This document shows, one piece after another, positions 1-9,626 of a DNA stretch of 64,000 nucleotides. The stretch's first letter is position 1, and every line of letters begins with the position of its first letter. Below the pieces are notes generated by a model. That model saw only the letters and a list, made by a program, of their open reading frames with translations. It did no database searches and had not been told where the DNA came from. Origin of the DNA: Deltaproteobacteria bacterium (GTDB taxonomy: Bacteria > Myxococcota_A > Polyangia > JAAYKL01); assembly GCA_016936575.1 (NCBI GenBank), contig JAFGXQ010000202.1:20959-84958 (forward strand). Reading direction: 5' to 3'. The position numbers were made by a program, and so were the translations under genes.

Positions 1-665
1 GATGACACCGTTTCACGGCGCGCCTGCGTGTAAGGATCAAATGTGGTGATATTGTCGATTTCATCGCCGAAAAAATCGAGCCGAACCGGTGCATCCATGC
101 TCGGCACATATAAATCCACCAGCGCGCCGCGTACACTGTAGGTCCCCGGTTCCTCCACCACGGCGCAATGATGGTATCCGCCCTGGTCAAGAAACGCGAT
201 TAGTTCCTCTCGTTCAATCCAATCTCCGCTCGACAGCTCTCGAACCGATGCGAAAAACGCTGTTCGAGGCAACAGCTTCCGTGCCAGCACATCCGGCGTG
301 AGCACCACAAACCGGAATGACGGATTCGGTTTTCCCAAGTGAAACAACGCGGACAAACGACGCAACGACGACGTCTTGTCGGGCACCACCTCGTCGTACA
401 CCCCCATTTCATAAGACGGAAAATGCACGACCGCATCCGGTGCCGGATAAAAAAATGACAAATTGTCAGCCAAGGCTTTGGCAGCGCGGGAATCCTCCGC
501 CACCACGACCATCGGCACGTCGTCCATTGCCTTCGAATGAACCAGCCAATACGCCAGGGCGCCGCCGGAAACACCGGTCACATCCAAGGAATCCGTGTTC
601 TGCCACTGAACATCCAGCTGTTGCTGCGAAACGCCCGACCCGATGTGAGGAATGTAACCGTTCAA
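1..665 (-). CDS. mfd: Transcription-repair coupling factor Mfd, N-terminal part (runs off left edge)
   Basis: Minus-strand translation contains ...GTYSVRGALVDLYVPSMDAPVRLDFFGDEIDNITTFDPYTQARRETVS, the typical Mfd/UvrB-like N-terminal module; probable TTG start at 665 just after the upstream gene's stop. Confidence 0.82.
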   Translation of the reverse strand, partial: MNGYIPHIGSGVSQQQLDVQWQNTDSLDVTGVSGGALAYWLVHSKAMDDVPMVVVAEDSRAAKALADNLSFFYPAPDAVVHFPSYEMGVYDEVVPDKTSSLRRLSALFHLGKPNPSFRFVVLTPDVLARKLLPRTAFFASVRELSSGDWIEREELIAFLDQGGYHHCAVVEEPGTYSVRGALVDLYVPSMDAPVRLDFFGDEIDNITTFDPYTQARRETVS

Positions 666-671
666 CAGAAT

Positions 672-2312
672 TTAGTAGGGATTTTCGTCGGCGCCTGCCG
701 CCTTCACGACGGGTTTTGCCGCAGGTGCGGTTGACTCTTCAGCGGGCTTGGTCTGCGCCGCAGGCGCTGTCTTCGGAGTTGCAGCGGGTTTGGTCTCCGC
801 TCCATCGGTCGCGCTCTCCGCCTTCGCCGGTGTTGCGGCAGCCGCGTCGCCGTCAGCAGATGGACCTTCGGTAGAGGTTGACACTTTCGGCTTCACCGCA
901 CGCGTTTTCACCCGTGTACGCTGTACCGGCGCCTCTTCTGAGGCCGCCGCTGGAACCGCTTTGGGCGTCGCTACCTCTTCAACCATCTGCGCTTCAATCG
1001 TCAGTGTGTATACCCCATCTTCATACACCCAATCCGCTTCGGTCACTTTTCCCGGGTAATCCTGATACTTAGGTGTTCGAATCATATACTCGAAATTGGG
1101 GTCTCGACGTTTCACTGATTTAATGGGGGTTCGCCCAATCTGTTTTTCGCCCACAAACACCTTCGCGCCCACTATGTCTCTGCCGCCGGAGCTGGCTTTC
1201 AGGCTCATCACCTGACGCGCCTGTGCCAGTTCCACCTTTAGTTCGAGCGGCTGCCCTTCAACCAATTCAATCTTCTGTTGTAACGGTTCATAACCGAACA
1301 ACGTAATTTCCAAATCATGCTCACCCACAACCATCGCGGGTATCTGCAACGGCGTCACACCTTCCTGAACTGCCCCGTCAATTTTCACCTTCGCCCCTTC
1401 CACATCTGCAGCGATACTTATCGCTCCGGACATCACCGCCGGCGGCTCTTCAGGTGCGGGTTCCGGTTCAGGCGCGGGCTCTGATTCCGCGGCGCCGGTA
1501 TCCGCAACTTCGGGATCTTCAGGTATTGCCTCTTCCTCTACATTCGAAGATTCGTCCGTATCGGTTGTCGTCTCATCTGAAGGACGCATCAGAAAATATC
1601 CGAGCGCCGCCACCGCGATCAACAACAGAACAACCAGAATGCCGTTCCCCTTTTTCTCCTCAGGTGCAACCGCGGTCGGTTTTTCACTGGGTTCGTCTTT
1701 GCCGGAGGCCGCCTTGCTATCTGACTCGCCGGACTCTTTTTTACTCGGATTGTCTTTCCCTGATTTCGAGCCCACATCTATCTTTTTGGTCGGCTCGTTG
1801 TCTTCTTCTTCGTTCGACTGTTCGGATGATTCAGAAGAATCACTCATTCTGACATCCACCGACGGCGCCACGCTGTCGCGCACCGTCTTGCCTTCGGGGA
1901 GTTTGATGTTCGCGGTATCGATTTCCTCGTCGTCATCATCGCCCAGGATAGACGCTCGATTGATTTCTTCGCCCGATTTTTGAACAGAAATGATTTTATG
2001 AATATTCAGTTTGCTGTTCTCATCGAGACGAATGAATTTGATTCCCATTCCCGGCGGCTTCGACGTGTCATCATCGGCTTCGCGAATCCACACCACCCGG
2101 CCGACGCCCTGAATCACCGCGGTATCATCTTCCAGCCGAAAATCAATCTTCAGCAGCGACCCTTTGGGTAACGGTTTCTGCGAACGAATAAATACACCGC
2201 CCGGACTGATATCGTGACTGTGTTTTTCGATGAACTCGGTCACGGTGGCGCTTTTGTATCGCACTTTCAATGATGCCTGGACTCGTTTTTCCCGGCGTTC
2301 GTCGTTCGTCAT
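672..2312 (-). CDS. PilZ domain protein with one TM segment and PEGA-like domain(s), low-complexity C-terminus
   Basis: N-terminal PilZ-like (RRxxR...DISPGGVFIRS...G.G.KF), TM ILVVLLLIAVAALGYFL, PEGA-like GAKVKIDGAVQEGVTPLQIPAMVVGEHDLEITLFGYEP. Confidence 0.85.
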   Translation of the reverse strand: MTNDERREKRVQASLKVRYKSATVTEFIEKHSHDISPGGVFIRSQKPLPKGSLLKIDFRLEDDTAVIQGVGRVVWIREADDDTSKPPGMGIKFIRLDENSKLNIHKIISVQKSGEEINRASILGDDDDEEIDTANIKLPEGKTVRDSVAPSVDVRMSDSSESSEQSNEEEDNEPTKKIDVGSKSGKDNPSKKESGESDSKAASGKDEPSEKPTAVAPEEKKGNGILVVLLLIAVAALGYFLMRPSDETTTDTDESSNVEEEAIPEDPEVADTGAAESEPAPEPEPAPEEPPAVMSGAISIAADVEGAKVKIDGAVQEGVTPLQIPAMVVGEHDLEITLFGYEPLQQKIELVEGQPLELKVELAQARQVMSLKASSGGRDIVGAKVFVGEKQIGRTPIKSVKRRDPNFEYMIRTPKYQDYPGKVTEADWVYEDGVYTLTIEAQMVEEVATPKAVPAAASEEAPVQRTRVKTRAVKPKVSTSTEGPSADGDAAAATPAKAESATDGAETKPAATPKTAPAAQTKPAEESTAPAAKPVVKAAGADENPY

Positions 2313-2361
2313 TATGCTTCCTCCAAGTTAAGAGTGGGCCGCTTTTCCAAAAATTCGTGCC

Positions 2362-2940
2362 TTACTTCTTTATCAGCGTCAAATTATAGGGGATGGTCGC
2401 ACCGGCCAATTCTCCGGTACCTTTTCCTTTGTATTGGGTTGAACTGCGACGTGACAAGCGGGCGTTGATTTTCAATTTGCCGACCCCCACATCAAAATTG
2501 CCCACCACCGAGAAACTGCCGCCTCGAATATTTGAGATGGTGCCGTTGATTCCGGAACCGCCCACCGGCGCGATTTTCAAGTCGTCTCCAGAGCCTTCAT
2601 AAATTTTACACATGGCCGGGGGAGGTACGATTCCCATGGGGAAATTTTCGCCTGAAATGCTGCAGCTGTAATTGCCGATGAGGCTGCTTTTCGAAATACC
2701 GCTCGACTTCGATGCTGTGGGTTCCTCGGTCGGAGGCAGTTCCGGTTCAGTTGCGGTCTCTGTTTCCGTACCGGTATCTTCTTCTTCGGTATCCGCAACC
2801 GGAACCGGTGCGGGCGGAGGCGCCACAGGCTCAACCGGAGCGGGTGGCTCACTTTTACAGGATACGATGATAAATAGCAGCGAAACACTCGCCAATGCTC
2901 GAACGAAAATTCTCGACATGTATTGCCTCCAATGACTCAA
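2362..2940 (-). CDS. Hypothetical lipoprotein with Pro/Glu/Thr-rich linker
   Basis: Signal peptide with lipobox (LLFIIVSCKSE); start probably MSRIFVRA inside the ORF. Confidence 0.65.
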   Translation of the reverse strand: MSHWRQYMSRIFVRALASVSLLFIIVSCKSEPPAPVEPVAPPPAPVPVADTEEEDTGTETETATEPELPPTEEPTASKSSGISKSSLIGNYSCSISGENFPMGIVPPPAMCKIYEGSGDDLKIAPVGGSGINGTISNIRGGSFSVVGNFDVGVGKLKINARLSRRSSTQYKGKGTGELAGATIPYNLTLIKK

Positions 2941-3094
2941 AACGTCGCATCGTATTATGATCGATGACTTGTTACTGTATAGTCTCGTAAGACTACATCA
3001 TAACAAATTCTTTTCAAGCATAGAAAAAGACAATCAAATACACAAATAAACGACAATATTTCTTAAATTCCAGCCAGTTGGCAAACGGGAGAAT

Positions 3095-3811
3095 TTAATT
3101 CCAGTATCTGCCGCCGGGCGGATTTTTGCGGCGGTCCCCTTCAATTACTTTCAGCTTTCGCTTCAGGTACATATATCTGACTTGATTCTTCATCCGCCTG
3201 GGTCGCCAGAATCCGGTCACCAGCAATGCGCCGATAGCCAGCCCCCCCAGATGCGCAGCGTGGCTGATTCCAGTTCCCCCCACAATGAAATCCAGCACTG
3301 CGTAACCTATCGGAAACAAGGCAAAATACTTGCTTTTAATCGGAAATATTCCGAACAGATAAATCATTCTTTCCGGAAACGCGATAGCCCACGCGGCAAC
3401 GAGCCCGTAAATCGCCCCTGATGCACCCACCGTCGCGGTCGTCGGATAAAATAGGTGCCCCACCAAAAAGACCACCACGCCTGCGCCGGTTCCGCAAACC
3501 AGATAAAACTTGAGAAACCCGCGAGTTCCCCATGTCTGTTCCAGAATGCCGCCGAACATCCACAAAAAAAGCATATTGAACAGAATATGGGAAAACCCAC
3601 CAAGGGAATGAAACCACATATAGGTAAATATCTGCCACACATGCCAACCGGGATACACTTTCGCCGGTGTGAGCGCCATCGTTTCATAGACCGCCCAGCT
3701 CTCAAACCGGCCGGCAATCACCGTCAGCAGCCATAACGCTGAATTGACAATCAGTATAATTTTCACCGCCGGAGTCATCGGCCAGGCTTGTAATATGGTG
3801 TTCTGTCTCAT
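3095..3811 (-). CDS. Rhomboid family intramembrane serine protease
   Basis: Catalytic GASGAIYG motif and downstream HAAHLGG; multiple TM segments. Confidence 0.92.
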   Translation of the reverse strand: MRQNTILQAWPMTPAVKIILIVNSALWLLTVIAGRFESWAVYETMALTPAKVYPGWHVWQIFTYMWFHSLGGFSHILFNMLFLWMFGGILEQTWGTRGFLKFYLVCGTGAGVVVFLVGHLFYPTTATVGASGAIYGLVAAWAIAFPERMIYLFGIFPIKSKYFALFPIGYAVLDFIVGGTGISHAAHLGGLAIGALLVTGFWRPRRMKNQVRYMYLKRKLKVIEGDRRKNPPGGRYWN

Positions 3812-3876
3812 AGTTGCAATGTATCACTTCTCTTCGGCAGGGCAATGGGGGCAAAAACCGCAGACGGTCGCGCGAC

Positions 3877-5946
3877 CTAGTCGGTATTCATTGCCGCCAG
3901 TCGTTTTTTTATCGCATCCGCCATTCGCTCGTCCGTCACGCTGTCAGCCCCGGAAGCAAGCGTTTTTCGAGCTCCTGCAGCATCATCCATTCCCAATCGC
4001 GCTTCTGCCAGTCCCAAATAGGCCGCGCCCAACGCGGCACTCTCTTTCAGGGCGTCTCTGTACTTCTGAGCTGCCTTGCGATAGCGCTCTTTTTTCAGCA
4101 GCACGTCTCCCATCGCCGTACGCTGTACCGCCCGCCAATTGGCATCGAGTTTCAATGCCAATTCCCTCCCCACCTTCAAGTCTGAAATCACGCCGCGCCG
4201 ATTGGGGGGGCCGATGCGATCGGTCACCAGCTCCACCCGCACTTCTCCGTCGTCAATGGCCACAATTGTCTGCTCCTTCAAGCGATACACCCCGGCCCGC
4301 TTCCCCCAGCGTTTTTCGAACTGTTTCATGTCCACTGTCATGTCTTTCGACATGCCAAACTCAAAAACAATCCGAAACAGTTTGTCCTGATAAAACAGAA
4401 AGCGTACCAGACCGTCGCCAATATCGTTCTGCACCGGCGCCACTTCCAAAACCGTACCGTCGGTCAAACCGTCGTACCCACCGGAAAACCGAATCTGTTC
4501 AGAATCAAACGCCGCCGCCACAACCTCCATATTGCGCCCCATCAGGTCACACACAGACACCCCGCGCACATAGGTCATGGCCGCTTTCAGCACATTGTCC
4601 AACGAAATCGCCCCGTATTTTTCCATGGGTTGACAGGGTCGATCAGATACCACCACAGGCGGCAGGTCCTTGTCTTCTGTCGCTTCCGGCACAGCGGCGT
4701 TTACACTGTCGGGCGTCGATACCGGTGCAGACTGCTTCTTCTGCACATCTTTTGCTGTCGCCGTCGGTGTCGAACGATCCGTTTTCGACACCGCTTTCAC
4801 CGGCGGCGTCGACTCTTTTGTGTTCGAATCCATTCCCGGTTCACCGCCCGCCATTGCCACCAATAAAACAATTCCCACCACCATCAGCGCCCCCAGGACC
4901 GCCACAATCAGGTGAATGCGACGAATCCCCTCTGTGCGTTCCCGTTGCTGCGCGACAAAGGCACTGAGCCGCGCCGCGCCTTTTCGAGCGAATTCCGGCA
5001 GCTGTTGAAATCGAGCACGAAGCCGAGACCAATCGATACGCAACACCCACACGCGGATTCTTGCCAGCCGGACCATCGCCCAATCCTTCGCTTTTGCGGA
5101 GTGTGCCACAGCGGATACCCGGGTTTCGCTTTCGTTGCCGGGTGCATCCGCCCGAACCACCTCAGATAAGTCATCGAAATCCAGTTCGTGGGTCTCTGTG
5201 GCGCTATCGAAGACGGGGCCGGTGACATCAATCGCATCTGCGTCGAGATGAATCAGCTGTGAATTATCGTCTACATCGGGAATCCAACTCGCATCGGTAG
5301 TGTCAATATCATTGAGCCCCAAATTACGTTTCGATACTCTCGCTGCCCCCAGCGGCCTCTTCGGCTTCTGAATATCGAGTTTTGCGGGCCGGGTTTTCAT
5401 CGCACTGGGGCGCAGTGGTTTGGATTGGGCCGCATGCGCCGGCGCCGCGCTCGGTTTGGGCGGTTTCAACACCTGAGATTTATTTGCCGCCGGCGACGCG
5501 CTGACTCCCAATACCGTTTTCTTTCGATTGCCGCCGGCCGCCGCAGACGATAAACGGGCACTCTTCGCCGATTCATCACCACTGGTTTTCCTGTCCTCAA
5601 ACGGCGACCCACTCGCTGACCCCAGCGCTACGGTCGACTTTTTCTTTTTCACCGCAGATGAACCGGTCGTTCCCGCACCCATCCCCACGCCCATCATCGT
5701 CTTTCGTTTTTCCGGAGACGGACCTTTTTGCGCAATCGCTTTGGGGGGCAACGTCGTGGCAACAGACGGACCGGACGCTGTAGTACTTCGATTCTTCACC
5801 GCGTTCAGCGGTTTGGTCATCTGTTTCCCAGCACCCTCGTACTCATCATCTCTGTCAACAGGCTGTTTTATCCCGCAAAACTTACACCGAACCGCCAGAA
5901 TCGGCAGTTCTTTCTGACAAGCGGGACAAATCTTCGTGTTACTCAT
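3877..5946 (-). CDS. Zinc-ribbon protein with long linker, TM segment and C-terminal TPR-like region
   Basis: N-terminal CPACQKELPILAVRCKFCG; TM LIVAVLGALMVVGIVLLVAMA; C-terminal KYRDALKESAALGAAYLGLAEARLG. Confidence 0.7.
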   Translation of the reverse strand: MSNTKICPACQKELPILAVRCKFCGIKQPVDRDDEYEGAGKQMTKPLNAVKNRSTTASGPSVATTLPPKAIAQKGPSPEKRKTMMGVGMGAGTTGSSAVKKKKSTVALGSASGSPFEDRKTSGDESAKSARLSSAAAGGNRKKTVLGVSASPAANKSQVLKPPKPSAAPAHAAQSKPLRPSAMKTRPAKLDIQKPKRPLGAARVSKRNLGLNDIDTTDASWIPDVDDNSQLIHLDADAIDVTGPVFDSATETHELDFDDLSEVVRADAPGNESETRVSAVAHSAKAKDWAMVRLARIRVWVLRIDWSRLRARFQQLPEFARKGAARLSAFVAQQRERTEGIRRIHLIVAVLGALMVVGIVLLVAMAGGEPGMDSNTKESTPPVKAVSKTDRSTPTATAKDVQKKQSAPVSTPDSVNAAVPEATEDKDLPPVVVSDRPCQPMEKYGAISLDNVLKAAMTYVRGVSVCDLMGRNMEVVAAAFDSEQIRFSGGYDGLTDGTVLEVAPVQNDIGDGLVRFLFYQDKLFRIVFEFGMSKDMTVDMKQFEKRWGKRAGVYRLKEQTIVAIDDGEVRVELVTDRIGPPNRRGVISDLKVGRELALKLDANWRAVQRTAMGDVLLKKERYRKAAQKYRDALKESAALGAAYLGLAEARLGMDDAAGARKTLASGADSVTDERMADAIKKRLAAMNTD

Positions 5947-6246
5947 ATGGTTCCTTCGCAAAAAAACAAGTCGTGCGCTATCCGAAGCACTCCCCCCGGC
6001 GACCATCGGACTCCTGTACCCCCATTTCCCCTCCAGTCTATGAAACTGTAGCATTTATTCAAGTAAAACGCTCGTTATCATTCAAGTTTTCCCTTTAATC
6101 CAGCAATATTACCTCAAAAAAACAATGTAGTTACAGCAAAAGTTTCCGCTGTATCGGGAATATCTCGGTTCATATGCGCACCTGTATGATGATTTTCTCC
6201 CAAAGAATTGAGAATTCGGAAACAACACAATCGGATGCGAGCGGCG

Positions 6247-6645
6247 CTATGCTTTTCCCTGCAGAATCGGTATGTATTTCTGGTCTTCTCCTTTTATATG
6301 ATTGACCAGCCAGTCCGACAGAAAGTTGTAAATTGCAATAGATACCACGGTGTTGCCGGATTCCACTTTTAATTTAAACTCCGATACCTTATTCACAAAC
6401 TCCTCGTGAATTTTCTGATGTTCCGCCAGTTCGGAATAGCCATGCTGCCGCATCAGTGCTTCCTCGGCGCGAAAATGCGTTTTGGTGTAGTCGACCAGAA
6501 CGGTGAGCACATCATTGACCACCTCTTTCGATTTTCCCACCCGCATGGCTTCACCCAAATCATTTACCAGATTTACCAGCTTTCGATGCTGCTGATCAAT
6601 GACCGTTATTTTTGTATTCCACGAATCATTCCATGTAATCGCCAT
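6247..6645 (-). CDS. Bacteriohemerythrin
   Basis: Hemerythrin ligand pattern: DQQHRKL, THFRAEEALMRQHGY, HQKIHEEF, HIKGEDQKY. Confidence 0.93.
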   Translation of the reverse strand: MAITWNDSWNTKITVIDQQHRKLVNLVNDLGEAMRVGKSKEVVNDVLTVLVDYTKTHFRAEEALMRQHGYSELAEHQKIHEEFVNKVSEFKLKVESGNTVVSIAIYNFLSDWLVNHIKGEDQKYIPILQGKA

Positions 6646-6878
6646 GGCTCACCTCCAGAAGAATTTCAGTTTCTTCGTGTTGAATCAGCTGTCCTTTTAG
6701 AACCGCAGATGTACTCGGTTACGTATTCAAACAACGTCAGACTCTGTAAAAAGTTAATGTTTACTGTCGCATTCTCAATGTTCCCTATGCGTCACCGCTT
6801 GCATCACCGGGAACACACTTGATTCGGATGGACGTCCGGTTTACTCTCTGGCTGACTCAAACCGACAGCAGGAACAAA

Positions 6879-7478
6879 ATGACGACCGATATTGTACTCG
6901 CATCCCAATCTCCAAGACGAAAAACGATGTTTGCGGAGCAACGCATTCCCGTAAGAATTGTTGCCGCGCATATCGATGAAACACGCCTCCCCGAAGAAGC
7001 CCCTCTTGACTACGTGAAACGGATCAGTGGCGCGAAGGCTATGAAAGTCGCTTCGCAACTCGCAACGGAACAGGATTTGCCGTTTATCGTAGCCGCAGAC
7101 ACGATTGTGCTGCACGATGGAGACATTCTTTCCAAACCGTCGAATGAGGAAGACGCGTTCCGAATGTTGAGACGGTTGTCCGACGCGACCCATTCTGTCA
7201 TTACCGGCTGGACCGTGGGAAAAACCGGCGAATCCTGGACGGTTTCACACACAGAAACCAGAGTTACGTTTCACCGATTGTCGGATTCTGAAATACAATC
7301 GTATATTCGAACCGGTGAACCCAACGACAAAGCCGGCGCCTATGCCATACAGGGTATCGGCGGATACCTGGTAAAAGAAATTGCCGGTGATTTTTACAAT
7401 GTGGTGGGCCTGCCAATCTCTCAGGTGGTGCGCGCCCTGATTCAGCACGGCGCAATCAAAGGATTTTTGCAGCAATGA
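6879..7478 (+). CDS. maf: Maf family nucleotide pyrophosphatase
   Basis: LASQSPRRKTMF N-terminal motif, IVAADTIV, NDKAGAYAIQGIGGYLV. Confidence 0.93.
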   Translation: MTTDIVLASQSPRRKTMFAEQRIPVRIVAAHIDETRLPEEAPLDYVKRISGAKAMKVASQLATEQDLPFIVAADTIVLHDGDILSKPSNEEDAFRMLRRLSDATHSVITGWTVGKTGESWTVSHTETRVTFHRLSDSEIQSYIRTGEPNDKAGAYAIQGIGGYLVKEIAGDFYNVVGLPISQVVRALIQHGAIKGFLQQ

Positions 7479-8170
7479 GCCATATCCCAAATAATATAGA
7501 ACATATTCGAACGCGTATCCGCGAAGCCGCCCTTACTGCCGGACGGAACCCGGGCGACATTACTCTGGTGGCGGTTTCAAAACGGCAGTCCATCGCAGAC
7601 ATTGAGGACGCGTACAACGCGGGGCAACGACACTTCGGCGAAAATTACGCGCAGGAGCTCCGCGACAAAGCTGTCGCCCTGTCTCACCTCACGGATATAC
7701 AATGGCATTTCATTGGAAACCTGCAGAAGAACAAAGTGAAGTACGTGGTGGCCAACGCATCCATGATGGAATGTATCGACTCGTTTTCTATCGCCGAAGA
7801 ATTTTCAAAACGGGCCAAGGGGGCGAATCGAACCCTCGATGCGCTGCTGCAAGTGAATGTGGGGCGGGAACCGCAGAAGTCAGGCTGCATGCCCGATGAC
7901 GCAGCCGCCATAATGTCGAATATTCGTTTACTGCCCAACATCCGATTGCGGGGGCTCATGACCGTCCCACCGTTTCATCTGGAAGCGGCCGAGACGCGAC
8001 TGGTTTTTCGGGAGCTTGCCGCCCTGCGCGACGCTTTGGGCGGTAAAGATGCGCTTCCTGAACTCTCGATGGGAATGAGTCACGACTTTGAAGAAGCCAT
8101 CTGGGAAGGGGCCACGCTGGTTCGAGTGGGCACCGCCATCTTCGGGGAACGCCCTCCGAAGAGTTGGTGA
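7475..8170 (+). CDS. yggS: YggS family pyridoxal-phosphate homeostasis protein
   Basis: LVAVSKRQ, FGENYAQE, WHFIGNLQKNKVKY, MGMSHDFEEAI motifs; overlaps maf by ATGA. Confidence 0.93.
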   Translation: MSHIPNNIEHIRTRIREAALTAGRNPGDITLVAVSKRQSIADIEDAYNAGQRHFGENYAQELRDKAVALSHLTDIQWHFIGNLQKNKVKYVVANASMMECIDSFSIAEEFSKRAKGANRTLDALLQVNVGREPQKSGCMPDDAAAIMSNIRLLPNIRLRGLMTVPPFHLEAAETRLVFRELAALRDALGGKDALPELSMGMSHDFEEAIWEGATLVRVGTAIFGERPPKSW

Positions 8171-8174
8171 ACCG

Positions 8175-8420
8175 ATGAACAAGAAACGCCCCTCAAACGC
8201 AATCTTCCATTCAACCTTCATTGCCGCCATCGCCGCAGGCATGATTCTCGGCGCGTTACTCGGCGGATTTTCCCAACGGGAGTTTTCGGTGGTCACCCTG
8301 ATTGGGGAGCGTTGGGAGCTTTTTCTGAGCGCGCTGAAAATGATGATTATTCCGCTGATTTTTTTTTCAAACGTGTGTATCAGCCGTCAGCGGCACAAAT
8401 CTGATTGTCCAGTTGGGTGA
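8175..8420 (+). pseudogene. Truncated dicarboxylate/amino acid:cation (DAACS) symporter, N-terminal fragment only
   Basis: MILGALLGG...LFLSALKMMIIPLIFFS resembles the DAACS N-terminus; resemblance stops near 8368 and the frame runs into the 3' end of modD. Confidence 0.65.
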
Positions 8421-9252
8421 TCTGAATGCCGATATCCGCAGGCGGCGCCGCATACATCCACGAAGTAACCAGCACATCTGCCCCGGCTTCCGCATAGGAC
8501 ATTGCGGCGGCTTCGTTTATTCCGCCTGCCGCGACAATACCGAGGTGCTGATTCACTTTCCTGCACTCTGTCACACAGATGCGAAACGAGGAAACATCCA
8601 TTTTATCCAACTGCACAAAATGAGCGCCGGACTGCGCCACCGATAACGCTTCCAGCAGGGTATGTGCTTCAACCACGATCATTCTTTCCTTCTGACGGGA
8701 ACGAATCCGCTGCACCGTTTCTGCCAGCGGCTCGTAACCGCCAAGAAAACGCAGATGTTCCCGGAACACGAGTATAGAGTCGGACAGACCCGTTCGGTGG
8801 GGAATGCCGCCCCCCGCGTACAATGCCTTCAACGCCATTTTCTTTGCAAACGGTACGTGCTTCCGCGATCCGGCCACCGTTGTTTCAGGGTTCCCTTTTT
8901 GAGCCGCCTGCACCAGGCGGAATGTACGCGTGGCAATTCCCGACGCGAACTCCATGAATATACCACCGGCGCGCCATACGGAATGAATGGCCGCCGCGTT
9001 CCCCCATGCTTCCAACAGTTGGTCTCCTTCCTGACATTTCGTTCCGGACGGCACATAATTCTCCACGACCAAACCCGCTTTCTCGAACAAACGCGCGGCC
9101 TCCTCGGTACCGCAGGCCACCATCTCTTCGCGAACAACGGCAACGATTTGCCCCATACGGTTGTTGAGGCCCAGCAATTCGCTGGTCAAGTCACCGACCG
9201 GCATATCCTCTTCCATCAGTTTCTCGATTTCATAGTCAGAAAAACGAATCAT
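8380..9252 (-). CDS. modD: ModD-like pyrophosphorylase (nicotinate-nucleotide pyrophosphorylase family)
   Basis: EDMPVGDLTSELLG, GSRKHVPFAKKMALKALYAGGGIPHRTGLSDSILVF; AGGAGG RBS before ATG at 9252. Confidence 0.85.
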   Translation of the reverse strand: MIRFSDYEIEKLMEEDMPVGDLTSELLGLNNRMGQIVAVVREEMVACGTEEAARLFEKAGLVVENYVPSGTKCQEGDQLLEAWGNAAAIHSVWRAGGIFMEFASGIATRTFRLVQAAQKGNPETTVAGSRKHVPFAKKMALKALYAGGGIPHRTGLSDSILVFREHLRFLGGYEPLAETVQRIRSRQKERMIVVEAHTLLEALSVAQSGAHFVQLDKMDVSSFRICVTECRKVNQHLGIVAAGGINEAAAMSYAEAGADVLVTSWMYAAPPADIGIQITQLDNQICAADG

Positions 9253-9304
9253 TTTAAACCTCCTGCAAAACAGCACAGTGATGACCAGCCGACAGTTGTC
9301 ACAT

Positions 9305-9568
9305 TCAATCGCGATGTTCTTCCATTTTTAAACAGCATAAACCATACCACTTTTCATGATTTTCCAATATCTGCAAATGTACCACTGTTGCCGAACGGAT
9401 CGCCATTTCCGCGCCCGTCTCGCCGCTGAACCGGAGTACATCCGCGAACAATTGCTGGTTTTCGAAACATTCAGGTAGCAACCGGCACGTGGTGCTTCCA
9501 CCTTGCAGCGCTGCAATCACACGAGCGATTTTTTTTCGATTCGCTCTTCCCCTTAACTTTTTTTTCAT
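9305..9568 (-). CDS. Small hypothetical protein upstream of modD
   Basis: 87-codon ORF co-directional with modD; no recognised domain. Confidence 0.35.
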   Translation of the reverse strand: MKKKLRGRANRKKIARVIAALQGGSTTCRLLPECFENQQLFADVLRFSGETGAEMAIRSATVVHLQILENHEKWYGLCCLKMEEHRD

Positions 9569-9626
9569 TCATCCGTTTGTTTATTCGTAAAATAGAAAAA
9601 CCGATTTTTTCAGCGCGAGGTTCCAA

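Noticed and set aside
3744-4967. 407-aa plus-strand ORF
   Set aside because: Pro/Ser/Arg-rich shadow antisense to the zinc-ribbon/TPR gene; no domain.
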